From positions 496,001-560,000 of the forward strand of contig NZ_ABLD01000002.1 of the NCBI RefSeq assembly GCF_000172415.1: a stretch of 64,000 bases of DNA. Direction: 5' to 3'. Origin of the DNA: Paraburkholderia graminis C4D1M. GTDB lineage: Bacteria > Pseudomonadota > Gammaproteobacteria > Burkholderiales > Burkholderiaceae. A program made the translations under genes and the position numbers. The notes under the pieces are model-generated. The model was not told the DNA's origin, made no database searches, and was given only the letters and a program-made list of their open reading frames with translations. Of this stretch, positions 1 through 8,746 are shown one piece after another (the first letter of the stretch is position 1; each line of letters starts with the position of its first letter).

Positions 1-2440
1 CGGGATTGACGATGTCCTGATACTTCTTCGGCGGATTTTCCGCGTAACGCAGCGTGCCGTCGGGACGCCACGCGAACCATGTCGGATGCTCCTTCAGCCA
101 CGGATGATCCGGCGAGCACTGAATCGCGAAATCCAGCGCGATTTCGAGTCCGTGCGCGTGCGCGGCCGCGAGCATCGCCTTGAAGTCGTCGAGCGTGCCG
201 AGCTGCGGATGCACGGCGGTATGGCCGCCTTCCGCGGCGCCGATTGCATACGGACTGCCCACGTCGCCCGGCTGCGCGTTCAGCGTGTTGTTGCGGCCCT
301 TGCGATTGGTCACGCCGATTGGATGAATCGGCGGAAAGTACAGCACGTCGAAGCCCATGTCGCGAATGCGCGGCAGTTTCCTCGTGACATCGGAGAAGGT
401 GCCGTGGCGCGCTTCGTCGTCGCTCATCGAACGAGGGAAGATCTCGTACCAGCTTGCAAAGCGCGCGGCCGTGCGTTCGGCGTCGATCTTGTAGGTCACC
501 GGATCGCGGCTCAGGAACGGGCGATGCCGCGCGGCGGTCATCGCCTTCGCGGTGGCCGGATCGAGCAGCAGCTTGAGCTTCGTCTCGTCGTCGGCCTTCG
601 TGAAGTCCTTGACGATGTGTTCGAGCGGTTGCCTGTCCGCGCCTTCGGCCGTTTCGACTTCGGCGAGCACGAGCGCGAACAGATGCGCGGCTTCGTCGAG
701 TTCGGTTTCGACCGTTTGCCCCGCCTTCAATTTCTTCTCGACATGTTCGACGAGCGAAGCGAAGTCGTCGCGCCACGCAATCACCGTGAATTCATGACGG
801 CCCATGCGTTCGAGCGGAATGCGCGCCTTCCAGATGTCGAGGCCGGCGGGTTGCGCCGGAGTCATCAGCACTTCGTGCCATGTGTTTTCGTCGGCGGCGC
901 GCCACAGCACCGCGGCGGCGATCTTGTCGTGGCCTTCGGCGAAAATCGCGGCGCTGATCTCGGCCCGCTCGCCGACGCTGCGCTTCGCGGGAAAGCGGCC
1001 GTTGTCGACGGAAGGCATCACGCTTTCGATTGCCACGCGCGGCGCGTTGAGTGCTTCGAGCACGGTCTTGCGGCCGCTGCGCTTGCTGTTCGCCTTGTCG
1101 ATGGGCGGCGCGAGGCAGATCGGTTTTTCCGTCACGGCCTGAAAGAGCCGCACGGCGCCGGGCGCGAGCGTGAACGGCGTTAATGTCGTGGGCGACGCGT
1201 GGCCCGGTGCATCGAGCGGAATGAAGCGCGTGAAATTGCCGGGTACGCCCGCGAGAAAGCGCGCCGGGTCCACGCGAACCGGCGCACCGAGTTCGGGATT
1301 GATCGCGATCAGGACCGCTTCCCCGGCATCGCGCACGTCGGGCCGATCCGCGCGCAGCAGCACGGCGGCGGGCGCGCCCGGTCCGCTCAACGGACGCAAC
1401 TCGCCGTTCGCGTGCAGCGCGCCGGCCGTGCGTGCGAGTTCGTTCGCGCGCGAGATCTGTTGCGAGAGGTCGAATCGTTTGGATTGGCAAGCGAGCGCGA
1501 ATTGCGACGCGTCGCCGCGCGTTTGCGACATCGGTTCGCTTACGCCGTATTCGAAGCCCATCGGCATCATCCAGCCAGCGCCGATTGACGCGGACGTGAA
1601 GAGCGCGCGCCGATAAGCCCGCTCGACGATGCCCGAATCGTGCGGATCGCTCAGTTCGGCGGCGAGCCGTGTACCGTAAGGCGCTTCCGGAAAAGCAATG
1701 GGCCCGCCGATGCGCGCGAGCGCCGCGTACTCGTCGGCCATCCAGCTTTCGCGATAGTCCCACCAGCGCAGCGACGAGAACACGCTGTCGAAGCCGGCGC
1801 CTTCGAGCGCGGGAAGGTCGCTGCGGGAGAGGCCGGGCGTCGCGGCGAGAAAGCGCACGTCGGGATGCGCGGCGCGCACCGCATCGCGCAACTGCCGCCA
1901 CACGTCGGCGGGCACGCGATGCGGCGAGTCGAAGCGAAAGCCGCCGATACCCGCATCGGCGAGCGCGAGCAACTGCTGCGTCCACCATGAGACGAGCGCG
2001 GCGCGCGTGCCGGCATCGTTGAAGTTGGCGTACGCGACGTTGTCCTCGCGATGCACGTGGCGCGGATCGAGGCGCGCCTCTTCGGTCTCGAGTGGATGGA
2101 ACCAGTCGTGATGCTCGGCGTAAAGCGCGCCATCAGCGGCCACGCGATCGATCACGAGATCCACCAGCAATGTCAGGCCATGCTGGTGCGCGGCGTCCGC
2201 GAGCGTGCGGATAGCGTCCGTAGCGGACTGCCCGGCTTCGAACACCGGATGCAGGCGCGCATGATTGCCGACCACCTGGCCATGACTCGCCCGGCCCGGC
2301 TCGAACAGACTGCCGATCAGCGCATGATCGAAGCCGAGCGCGGCCGCGTGGGCGAACTGCGCCGGCCACGCGTCAAGCGGCCCAACAAGAAGTGAATGAA
2401 AAAAATAGATCCGCGGCGCGTACCCTTTTGGAGGTTCCAT
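1..2440 (-). CDS. glgE: GlgE-type alpha-1,4-glucan:maltose-1-phosphate maltosyltransferase, 3' end outside window
   Basis: GlgE extends alpha-1,4-glucans using maltose-1-phosphate as donor. The reading frame runs from an ATG at 2440 off the left edge, so about 813 residues are visible. The GlgE core is recognisable near residue 665 (EIFPRS), residue 713 (GRNN) and residue 773 (QCSPDHPW), followed by RPDGTLRYAENPPKKYQD. Before it come about 430 residues resembling a second GH13 barrel, with FFHSLLVGPLDAW near the start and GFRFDS near residue 171. Where an active GH13 enzyme normally has its acid glutamate, this domain reads FLAATPG (about 197), so it may be a non-catalytic or binding domain. 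The start follows a GGAAA ribosome-binding site. The trehalose-pathway partners (treS, glgB) would be expected beyond the left edge. Confidence 0.9.
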   Translation of the reverse strand, partial: MEPPKGYAPRIYFFHSLLVGPLDAWPAQFAHAAALGFDHALIGSLFEPGRASHGQVVGNHARLHPVFEAGQSATDAIRTLADAAHQHGLTLLVDLVIDRVAADGALYAEHHDWFHPLETEEARLDPRHVHREDNVAYANFNDAGTRAALVSWWTQQLLALADAGIGGFRFDSPHRVPADVWRQLRDAVRAAHPDVRFLAATPGLSRSDLPALEGAGFDSVFSSLRWWDYRESWMADEYAALARIGGPIAFPEAPYGTRLAAELSDPHDSGIVERAYRRALFTSASIGAGWMMPMGFEYGVSEPMSQTRGDASQFALACQSKRFDLSQQISRANELARTAGALHANGELRPLSGPGAPAAVLLRADRPDVRDAGEAVLIAINPELGAPVRVDPARFLAGVPGNFTRFIPLDAPGHASPTTLTPFTLAPGAVRLFQAVTEKPICLAPPIDKANSKRSGRKTVLEALNAPRVAIESVMPSVDNGRFPAKRSVGERAEISAAIFAEGHDKIAAAVLWRAADENTWHEVLMTPAQPAGLDIWKARIPLERMGRHEFTVIAWRDDFASLVEHVEKKLKAGQTVETELDEAAHLFALVLAEVETAEGADRQPLEHIVKDFTKADDETKLKLLLDPATAKAMTAARHRPFLSRDPVTYKIDAERTAARFASWYEIFPRSMSDDEARHGTFSDVTRKLPRIRDMGFDVLYFPPIHPIGVTNRKGRNNTLNAQPGDVGSPYAIGAAEGGHTAVHPQLGTLDDFKAMLAAAHAHGLEIALDFAIQCSPDHPWLKEHPTWFAWRPDGTLRYAENPPKKYQDIVNP

Positions 2441-2881
2441 CGGTCGTTTCCAGATTTGTCCTGCTGCGGTGTGGATGCAGTTGGCATGCGATCACAGCGC
2501 TCATTGGGCTTCCAGAGCCGGCGGCCGCGCGATTCGTGAACTGTCGGCGCGTACTTGGTCAATGTAGTGCAAAGATCGTCACGCCGCTGGCCAGTTACGG
2601 GTGCCTCGCCGCCAGGCGTCGCGACGCGAGCCGGCCAGAACGTCTGCGGAAGTCAGCAAGGCCTGTGCCAGTGAACTCGGCCGGCGCGCTATGAAGGGGT
2701 GCGGGTGCCCTTATGGGGAGGCTTGCTCCGGGGCTTGCGGCCCGACGCTGCCGCAGAGGGCGGGCGCGTGTAAAAGGCGCTGCAATCGTCCGCGTTTTAC
2801 ACGGGACTCGTCTGCGCGGAATTCAGCGGAGCGGAAAAGGAGAGGTTGCCGGGCGGCGATGCGCGCGCCCAGCGGAGCAGG
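2441..2881. other. 441-bp intergenic region with one strong inverted repeat
   Basis: No convincing gene is seen between glgE and the DUF1345 gene. The longest reading frames are short, arginine-rich and without ribosome-binding sites. One near-perfect inverted repeat lies at 2767-2779 and 2791-2803 (arms CGTGTAAAAGGCG and CGCGTTTTACACG). It could form a hairpin in RNA of either strand. It lacks a T-tract, so it is not a standard terminator. The divided space presumably also holds the glgE promoter, but no clear -35/-10 pair was found. Confidence 0.5.
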
Positions 2882-3544
2882 TCACGAGCCGAGCAAGCCC
2901 GCTGCGATGTTCACGCACAAGCCGAGCACGGCAACGTTGAAATAGAACGACAGGATGGATTGCGCGAGCGCCGCGCGGCGAATGGTGCGTGAGCGCAGCA
3001 CCACGTCCGACGTCTGCGAAGCGACCGCGATCGTGAACGAGAAGTACAGGAAGTCCCAATAGTCGGGCGTGAGCGAGCGGTCGGGAAACAGCAGCGGCGT
3101 CTCGGGCACGTCGGTGTCGTAATAGAGCCGCGCATAGTGCAGCGTGAAGATGGTGGGAATCATGAACCACGCGCCGATCATCGTGAGTCCGGTCAGCGTG
3201 TAGTGCCATACCGTCGACGCGCCCGCCGTGCCTTTCGCCGACGCAAGCTCGAGCACGATCGCGGCAATGCTGGCGACGGTGGCGGCGCAGATCACGAACA
3301 GCACGACGCCTGCGTTCTCATCGTCGCGGCGCGCGGAATCGCGCACGTTGCCTTCGTCGGCGCGGACCATGTGCGCCCAGATCAGCACGAGGTAACTCCA
3401 CACGGTAATGTCCCAGCCGACGAGTACGCGCGCCATCGGGCGTATGTGCGCGGGGATCAGCACGGCAGCCGCGACGCCGAACGCGAGAGCGATCAGCATG
3501 CGTGGGCGGTTGCGAAGCGTTTGCGGATAATATTTTGTGAACAT
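2882..3544 (-). CDS. DUF1345 family inner-membrane protein
   Basis: The 220-residue product begins [16 protein letters not shown] and carries several hydrophobic segments ([50 protein letters not shown] and a C-terminal helix). The block [20 protein letters not shown] is characteristic of the DUF1345 family, whose function is unknown. An upstream in-frame ATG at 3652 would add 36 arginine-rich residues. The shorter start is preferred because the family normally begins close to the first membrane helix, and the added stretch spans a short direct repeat (GCGCTGAAGTG twice, near 3560-3582). No neighbour gives a functional hint. Confidence 0.8.
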   Translation of the reverse strand: MFTKYYPQTLRNRPRMLIALAFGVAAAVLIPAHIRPMARVLVGWDITVWSYLVLIWAHMVRADEGNVRDSARRDDENAGVVLFVICAATVASIAAIVLELASAKGTAGASTVWHYTLTGLTMIGAWFMIPTIFTLHYARLYYDTDVPETPLLFPDRSLTPDYWDFLYFSFTIAVASQTSDVVLRSRTIRRAALAQSILSFYFNVAVLGLCVNIAAGLLGS

Positions 3545-3913
3545 GGAATGGCGAGCGAGGCGCTGAAGTGGCGCTGAAGTGGCGCGGAGTCTGTTGATGC
3601 GCCCGTAGTGTTCCGTAACGGCCTTGCGGGCCGCTTTCAATCGAAAGCGCATTGCAGGCCGAGCCTACGCGTGGCGCTTCCCGCAACTTTAGCCGCGCAT
3701 GGGCGTCGAATCGGCGTTTATCGGCCAATGCGCATAGCCAGTTGGCAGTTTGCGAAGCCAGCAAGGACGCGCCTTCAAGTCGGCCATTTTCCGGCAAAAT
3801 CTGCCCGGAACCTGTCGTTTTCGCGTGATTCTGTGTCAACTTTGCGCTTTCGATTGCCGCGCTACGAGAGGCAGCGCGCATACGCGTCGGACATTGCGCA
3901 TTATCATGGGCTT

Positions 3914-4651
3914 ATGGCTTCCGTACTCGACATCTCGGTTCAGCACCACCCGGCCAACCGGAGCGGCCGCGACTTCGTCGTCGGCGACTTGCACGGTTGT
4001 GTCGATGCATTGCGCTATCTGCTGCGCCTGGTTTCGTTCGACCCGGCGTGCGACCGGCTCTTTTCAGTCGGCGATCTCGTGGATCGCGGCGAGCATTCGG
4101 AGCAGGCGCTCGCGCTGCTCGACAAGCCGTGGTTCTTCGCCGTGCTCGGCAATCACGAAGACGCGCTGTGCGCCGTCGCCGATGGCCGCTTGCGGCGTCA
4201 GTGGTGGTACGGCATAGGCGGCGCGTGGGCCGCCAACCTGCCCGACGAAAGTTTGCGCCGCTACGCGGAGCGGCTGCGCACGCTGCCGCTCGCGCGCGTG
4301 GTGGGCAGCGGGCCGGAGCGCTTCAATGTTCTGCACGCCGAATTTTTCGGCACCGACGCCGAACTCGACGCCGGCAATTTCTCTTCCGACACGCGCCAGC
4401 AAATGCTGTGGGGACGCGAACTCGCGATGGGCAACGGCGATCCGCAACGGCAACGCGGTTTGTCGCTCACTTACTGCGGCCATACGCCGATGCGCGACAT
4501 CAAGCAGATCGGCTCGCAGGTGTTCGTCGATACCGGCGCGTTCGGGCCTGGCGGCAGGCTGACTTTGGTCGAGCCGAGGGCGCTGCGGCGCTGGTCCATT
4601 TCCGTCGAAGAAGCGCGCGCTGAAGGCGCGGCGGCGTTGGCGCTGCCCTGA
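3914..4651 (+). CDS. PrpA/PrpB-like serine/threonine protein phosphatase (metallophosphoesterase)
   Basis: The protein of 245 residues has the calcineurin-like metal-binding motifs in order: GDLHG near residue 24, GDLVDRG near 54, GNHED near 82, and CGHTPM near 197. These coordinate the two metal ions of the PPP superfamily. Length and motif spacing match bacterial PrpA/PrpB and ApaH-like phosphatases, so either a protein phosphatase or a dinucleotide phosphatase is possible. The frame is open upstream to 3608, but that extension is arginine-rich and unlike the family. The ATG at 3914 is therefore preferred, although its ribosome-binding site is weak. The gene stands alone between convergent or divergent neighbours. 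Confidence 0.85.
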   Translation: MASVLDISVQHHPANRSGRDFVVGDLHGCVDALRYLLRLVSFDPACDRLFSVGDLVDRGEHSEQALALLDKPWFFAVLGNHEDALCAVADGRLRRQWWYGIGGAWAANLPDESLRRYAERLRTLPLARVVGSGPERFNVLHAEFFGTDAELDAGNFSSDTRQQMLWGRELAMGNGDPQRQRGLSLTYCGHTPMRDIKQIGSQVFVDTGAFGPGGRLTLVEPRALRRWSISVEEARAEGAAALALP

Positions 4652-4672
4652 TCGCGCGTTGCTCGACGCGTG

Positions 4673-5374
4673 TCAGCCGACCTGGCTGAGTTCGAACACC
4701 ATATCCACGCTGCTGCCGTTCCAGTTGTATTCCAGGTACGCCGCGTGATGGCAATCGCGCAGCAGCGTCGTTCTGAACGCGGCGAGGCATTCGCCTTCGG
4801 GGTCGCGCACCGACGGATACGCAATGCCCGGCGCTCCCGCTTCGCGCACCGCACGTCCGAGCGACTGGCCGGCGAGATAGTCGTCCGGCGACAGCACCGC
4901 GAGGTCCAGCTTCGGGTCGCCGCGCAGATCGACCACTTCGCCTTGCGCCGCCACCGTGTAGAGACGCATCTGCTGACGCATGGGCGGCTCGGCGGTGGCT
5001 TCCAGGAATTTTCCCGTGTGATAACGCGTTTCGGCGATGGCGGTCGCGCGCGAGCGGGCGCAATAGAACACGCCGTACGTGCCGTCGGAAAAACGGCTGC
5101 CGAGCGGATTGAGATGCGTGAGCGCGGCCATGATCGGTCCATAACCCGGCCCGAAGCGGCGTTCTTCGCGCGGCACTAGATCGAGTTCGCCGATTTCGGT
5201 GCGCAGGCGGTCGTTGGTCATGGCTTCGAGCGCGTAGAGCGCGTCGAAATCTTCCGCCGATGCAACCCGGTCGAACAGATTGACGGCCGGAAAGCGCGTG
5301 GGAATCACGCGATACGCGGGCGACCAATCCAGTGGCGCGCTGCGCCAGCGGTCCTGCCAATGCGGTTCTGTCAC
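4673..5374 (-). CDS. RES-domain toxin of a type II toxin-antitoxin system
   Basis: The 233-residue protein carries the RES domain, named for conserved Arg, Glu and Ser residues. Characteristic stretches are YRVIPTRFPAVNLFD near the N-terminus, GRFSDG-like RFSDGTYGVFYCA mid-protein, and AIAETRYHTG, which carries the conserved Glu. Characterised RES toxins (Res, MbcT, ParT) consume NAD+ or ADP-ribosylate targets. It overlaps the upstream antitoxin by 4 bp (ATGA), which implies translational coupling and fits the usual antitoxin-first order. Nothing in the reading frame is truncated, so the toxin looks intact. Confidence 0.88.
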   Translation of the reverse strand: MTEPHWQDRWRSAPLDWSPAYRVIPTRFPAVNLFDRVASAEDFDALYALEAMTNDRLRTEIGELDLVPREERRFGPGYGPIMAALTHLNPLGSRFSDGTYGVFYCARSRATAIAETRYHTGKFLEATAEPPMRQQMRLYTVAAQGEVVDLRGDPKLDLAVLSPDDYLAGQSLGRAVREAGAPGIAYPSVRDPEGECLAAFRTTLLRDCHHAAYLEYNWNGSSVDMVFELSQVG

Positions 5375-5808
5375 GCCCAGCCGCCTCGCATTGCGTCGAG
5401 ATACTGGCGCACGGCGACGAGGTCGCTAATGTTGCCGGCCAGCATGCGATCCAGCGCGCGGCGGCCGCCGAACGGCGGCGCGCTGTTGGGACGCTTGACC
5501 CAGTTGTCCGCGGCGCTGGGTTGCGGCAAGAGAATTTGCAGCGCCTTGTAGATGCCTAGCAGCAGCGACAGACGTTCCAGCGTGTCGCGGCCTAGCCGCG
5601 CCGTTTCCGGCGCCTGCTTCCATTTGAAGAAAGTCGAGCGGCCTGGCGAGCCGAGCAGCACGATCTGTTCGTCCGCGCTCAAGTCCCAGTCTCGTGCGAT
5701 GTTGAAGAACGCGCGCAATCCCGCTGCGGACATTTCTGCAAACGAGGGTTCCTGAAGCGGCCGACGAATCGGCGCTTCAGCTTGGGCGGCGCGGGCGGCA
5801 TGTGCCAT
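5371..5808 (-). CDS. Xre/MbcA/ParS-family antitoxin
   Basis: The 145-residue partner of the RES toxin has an N-terminal Xre-like region (about residues 25-75, LRAFFNIARDWDLSADEQIVLLG) and a C-terminal MbcA/ParS toxin-binding domain. The C-terminal domain includes LGIYKALQILLP, the conserved WVKRPNSAPPFGGRRALDRM stretch and a final DLVAVRQYLDAMRGGW. Such antitoxins neutralise the toxin by covering its NAD+ pocket and repress their own promoter. The gene is the promoter-proximal member of the pair. Its start (ATG at 5808) is followed upstream by an inverted repeat that may be its operator. Confidence 0.88.
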   Translation of the reverse strand: MAHAARAAQAEAPIRRPLQEPSFAEMSAAGLRAFFNIARDWDLSADEQIVLLGSPGRSTFFKWKQAPETARLGRDTLERLSLLLGIYKALQILLPQPSAADNWVKRPNSAPPFGGRRALDRMLAGNISDLVAVRQYLDAMRGGWA

Positions 5809-5815
5809 GAGTGGG

Positions 5816-5835
5816 TAAGTCCTTATATGTACTTA
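5816..5835. promoter_or_regulatory. Candidate autoregulatory operator of the RES/Xre pair
   Basis: An imperfect palindrome lies 8-27 bp upstream of the antitoxin ATG, with perfect 5-bp arms TAAGT and ACTTA around an AT-rich centre. AT-rich tracts stand out against the surrounding high-GC sequence and may include the -10 element. Binding by the Xre-type antitoxin is inferred only from position. Confidence 0.4.
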
Positions 5836-5920
5836 TTGCCTATGCTAGTCCATTTTGGGATTTTTGCAAGGGAATATAATCCCGGCTCGTCGTAAAGGAA
5901 AGAATTCAGGAGTTCGAGAG

Positions 5921-6472
5921 ATGAGGTTTCGTGCAGTAGCAACGGCGGTTGCGGTGTGGTGCGCGTCCGGCGCGGCAATGGCGAGCGGTTATAGCGAAGT
6001 GTGGAATCCGCCTGAGGCCGCGGCGCACGGGAAGCATGGGGCGGCGAAGGGGCGGGCGAAGAGTGCTGCGAAGCATGTGGCGTCTGCGGGGGCCGCTAAG
6101 TCGAAGACAGACGTAAAGCATGTGGCAAGCGCGGGCGCTAATAAGGCTTCGGGCCTCGCGAGCGGCAAGGCAAAGCCGAAGAGCGCGGGCGTCGCGGATG
6201 CCGCCAAACGCCCGGCCCAAGTCGTTCAGACGAAGTCCGATCACGCGAAGGCCATTCACGCGAAGGCCATTCACGCAAACATCGCGCAAGGTCAGAGCGC
6301 GCATGGCGGTGTAGTGAAGGTTGCCGGCACAGCGAAAGGCGCGGCTGCCCGCCCGGCGCCAGCGGACCACAAGACGCCGGCGCTCGCCGCTAACACTTCC
6401 GCCGATCAGTTAGACGCAGCCGCAAACCCGGCGACAGCCCGCAGCGGCTCCCTTCCGCCGATCTTGCACTGA
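5921..6472 (+). CDS. Secreted or periplasmic Ala/Lys/His-rich repeat protein, function unknown
   Basis: A good ribosome-binding site (CAGGAG) precedes the ATG at 5921. The first 23 residues are a clear Sec signal peptide (MRFRAVATAVAVWCASGAAMAS). The remaining 160 residues are low-complexity, rich in Ala, Lys, Gly and His. They contain short repeats: KHVASAGA appears twice and HAKAI twice in tandem. No known domain is recognised. The composition suggests a basic, disordered periplasmic or surface protein. It is transcribed away from the toxin-antitoxin pair and faces a LysR gene tail to tail. Confidence 0.7.
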   Translation: MRFRAVATAVAVWCASGAAMASGYSEVWNPPEAAAHGKHGAAKGRAKSAAKHVASAGAAKSKTDVKHVASAGANKASGLASGKAKPKSAGVADAAKRPAQVVQTKSDHAKAIHAKAIHANIAQGQSAHGGVVKVAGTAKGAAARPAPADHKTPALAANTSADQLDAAANPATARSGSLPPILH

Positions 6473-6492
6473 ACGCCCGAGCCGGCGCGCGC

Positions 6493-7344
6493 TCAACCGC
6501 CCGCCAGCCCGCTCGTCACCAGCCGCAGCGTTTCCCTCAAACGCCCGTCCTTCACGCGCGAGTGCAGCGTCACGCGCGATTCCGGCAACGACGGCAAGCC
6601 GAGCCGCGCGCCGACATCGACTAAACCGCGCGGCGCAACTCTTCTCGCCAGCGGCGACACCGCGAGCCCTGCTGCAACGGCCGCGCCGACAGCCGCGACG
6701 CCACCGCCGACAAACACCTCTTGCCATGCCACCGACGCCTCCGTCAGCGTCCGCAGCGCCACGTCGCGCACATTGCACGGCGCGCTCAACAGCGCCAGCG
6801 GCAACGGCTCGCCGACGCGCGGCAGCCATGCCGGCGTCGCGAGCCAGCAGACCGGTTCGCTGAACAGCACCTGTGCGTCGTCGCGCGGCGGCTCGTCAGC
6901 GCCATAACGGACGATGACCGCGTCCAGCCGGCGCTCGTCGAACTGGGCCAGCAGCGCGGCGGACGTGCCGAGGTGCAGTTCCACCACCAGCGCCGGATCG
7001 TGTGCGTTCAGCCGCGCGAGCAATTGCGGCAGATCGGGCCCCGCGACGTGTTCGCTCAACCCGAGCGCCAGCCGCCGACGCTCCACCGACAGCGACCCCA
7101 GCGCCCGCTCATGCGCGCCCAGCAGTTCGCGCGCGGCGCCGAGAAACGCCTTGCCGTCGACGGAAAGCCGTACGACGCGCGGCGTGCGCTCCAGCAACTG
7201 CTTGCCCAGATGCGCTTCCAGCCGCTTCAGCTTGAGGCTGACGGCGGATTGCGTGGTGCCGAGCGCGTCGGCGGCGCGGGTGAAACTGCACAGGTCGGCG
7301 ACGAGCACGAACGCGCGCACGGCGTCCAGATCGAGGACTTTCAT
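6493..7344 (-). CDS. LysR-family transcriptional regulator, divergent from a tautomerase gene
   Basis: The 283-residue protein has an N-terminal winged helix-turn-helix (FTRAADALGTTQSAVSLKLKRLEAHLGKQL split across residues 22-52) and a C-terminal effector-binding domain. It lies back to back with a tautomerase gene, separated by 99 bp that must contain both promoters. By the usual LysR rule it probably controls that gene in response to a small aromatic or acidic ligand. The ligand cannot be told from sequence. Spelling of the N-terminus (LDLDAVRAFVLVADLCSF) is typical of the family and supports the ATG at 7344. Confidence 0.88.
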   Translation of the reverse strand: MKVLDLDAVRAFVLVADLCSFTRAADALGTTQSAVSLKLKRLEAHLGKQLLERTPRVVRLSVDGKAFLGAARELLGAHERALGSLSVERRRLALGLSEHVAGPDLPQLLARLNAHDPALVVELHLGTSAALLAQFDERRLDAVIVRYGADEPPRDDAQVLFSEPVCWLATPAWLPRVGEPLPLALLSAPCNVRDVALRTLTEASVAWQEVFVGGGVAAVGAAVAAGLAVSPLARRVAPRGLVDVGARLGLPSLPESRVTLHSRVKDGRLRETLRLVTSGLAGG

Positions 7345-7443
7345 TTCAATCCAACATAGATGAAATAGCGAAAGATGTCTGTTTATTATGGCTGAGCGAG
7401 CCTACGCTGTGTGCATGTATTCACCACCTCGAAGGAGAACGTC

Positions 7444-7827
7444 ATGCCTTTCACCCGCATCGCTTTGCGCGCCGGCAAGCCCGTCCAATACCGGAAGGCG
7501 CTCACGGACAGCATCCAGCGCGCGCTTGTCGCCACCTTCAACGTGCCGAAAGACGACATCTTCATGCTCATTAGCGAGCACGACGCCGCGAACTTTGTCT
7601 ATGACAATCAGTATCTGAACGTCCAGCGAACGGACGATCTCGTGATGATTCAACTGACCGTGAGCAACACCCGCACGCTCGAGCAGAAGAAGGCGCTCTA
7701 TCAACGCCTGGTCGACGAACTGCACGAGTCGCCGGGACTGCGGCGCGAAGACGTGCTGATCAGTCTCGTGGAAGTGGTCAAGGAGAACTGGTCGTTCGGC
7801 AACGGGATTGCGCACTACGCGCTGTGA
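7444..7827 (+). CDS. Tautomerase family protein (4-oxalocrotonate tautomerase/MIF superfamily)
   Basis: The 127-residue product begins Met-Pro-Phe. The proline becomes the N-terminal catalytic base after Met removal, as throughout the tautomerase superfamily. The start is fixed by the ribosome-binding site AAGGAG 7 bp upstream. An earlier in-frame start at 7411 would bury the proline and is rejected. The length fits the fused two-repeat tautomerase_2 type (for example cis-CaaD or MSAD relatives) rather than the 62-residue 4-OT. The natural substrate is unknown. The divergent LysR gene is the likely regulator. Confidence 0.88.
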   Translation: MPFTRIALRAGKPVQYRKALTDSIQRALVATFNVPKDDIFMLISEHDAANFVYDNQYLNVQRTDDLVMIQLTVSNTRTLEQKKALYQRLVDELHESPGLRREDVLISLVEVVKENWSFGNGIAHYAL

Positions 7828-7846
7828 GCGGTGGCCGGAAGGCCGG

Positions 7847-7862
7847 TCGCTATAATGATCCG
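7847..7862 (+). promoter_or_regulatory. modE promoter -10 with a ModE-like half site
   Basis: The motif CGCTATAATG contains a perfect TATAAT at 7851-7856. The CGCTATA part matches one arm of ModE operators, hinting at autoregulation. No good -35 was seen. Confidence 0.45.
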
Positions 7863-7908
7863 CTGCCTTTCCTCAATTCCGACCCGCTCATTCCCGACCG
7901 CCCGCGCC

Positions 7909-8745
7909 ATGGCATCCGACCGCAACGATTCGTCCCACGAGCCGCTGGAACTCGGCGGCTCCGTCTGGTTCCAGGCGGGCGCGAACACGCTCGGCGGCGC
8001 GTCGCGAATCGCGCTGCTCGCGGCGATCGGCGAAACGGGCTCCATCACCAGCGCCGCGAAAGCCGTTGGCATGAGCTACAAGGGCGCGTGGGATGCCGTC
8101 GACGCCATGAACAACCTCGCCGGCGAGCCGCTCGTCATGCGGCTCACCGGCGGCAAGGGCGGCGGCGGCACGACGCTGACGCCGCGCGCGGTCAAGCTCA
8201 TCGAGACGTTTCGCGCAGTGGAGCGCGAGCATCGGCGCTTTCTGGAGCGCGCGGGCGCGGCCATCGAAGGCTTTGCGACGGACTGGGATCTGATCGGCCG
8301 CATCGGCGTCAAGACGAGCGCGCGCAATCAGCTATACGGCACGGTGTCGCAGATCACGCGCGGCTCCATCAACGACGAAATCTCGCTGACGCTGCCCGGC
8401 GGCCACACGATCGTCGCGGTTCTCACGCACGAAAGCACCGAGGCGCTTGGCCTCACGGTCGGCGCGGCTGCGTTCGCGCTGATCAAGGCGTCGTGGGTCG
8501 TGCTGCTCGTCGACGATGAAAGCGGCGCGCCGCTGAAGCTGTCCGCGCGCAATCAGTTGCGCGGCAGCGTGCAAAGCGTGAAGTGCGGCGCGGTCAATGC
8601 GGAAGTGTCGCTCGTGCTCGAAGGCGGCGCGGTCATTACCGCCGTCGTCACGAACCAGAGTGCCGAGGCGCTCGGTCTCGTGGAGGGCGCGAGCGCGGTC
8701 GCGGCCTTCAAGGCATCGAGCGTGATACTCGGCGTAAAGGAATGA
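7909..8745 (+). CDS. modE: ModE-type molybdate-responsive transcriptional regulator with two TOBE domains
   Basis: The 278-residue protein has a LysR-like winged helix at about residues 15-110 (GSITSAAKAVGMSYKGAWDAVD) followed by two tandem molybdate-binding TOBE repeats. Each repeat contains the signature SARNQL(Y/R)G (near residues 141 and 209). ModE represses molybdate uptake genes when loaded with molybdate or tungstate. It is convergent with modCBA, which fits that role. A TATAAT at 7851-7856 lies between the track-open start and the ATG at 7909, so the shorter start is preferred. Confidence 0.9.
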   Translation: MASDRNDSSHEPLELGGSVWFQAGANTLGGASRIALLAAIGETGSITSAAKAVGMSYKGAWDAVDAMNNLAGEPLVMRLTGGKGGGGTTLTPRAVKLIETFRAVEREHRRFLERAGAAIEGFATDWDLIGRIGVKTSARNQLYGTVSQITRGSINDEISLTLPGGHTIVAVLTHESTEALGLTVGAAAFALIKASWVVLLVDDESGAPLKLSARNQLRGSVQSVKCGAVNAEVSLVLEGGAVITAVVTNQSAEALGLVEGASAVAAFKASSVILGVKE

Positions 8746-8746
8746 A

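Noticed and set aside
792..1988. 398-codon minus-strand frame in the glgE region
   Set aside because: It is out of frame with the recognisable GlgE sequence, which uses another minus-strand frame from 2440 through the left edge.
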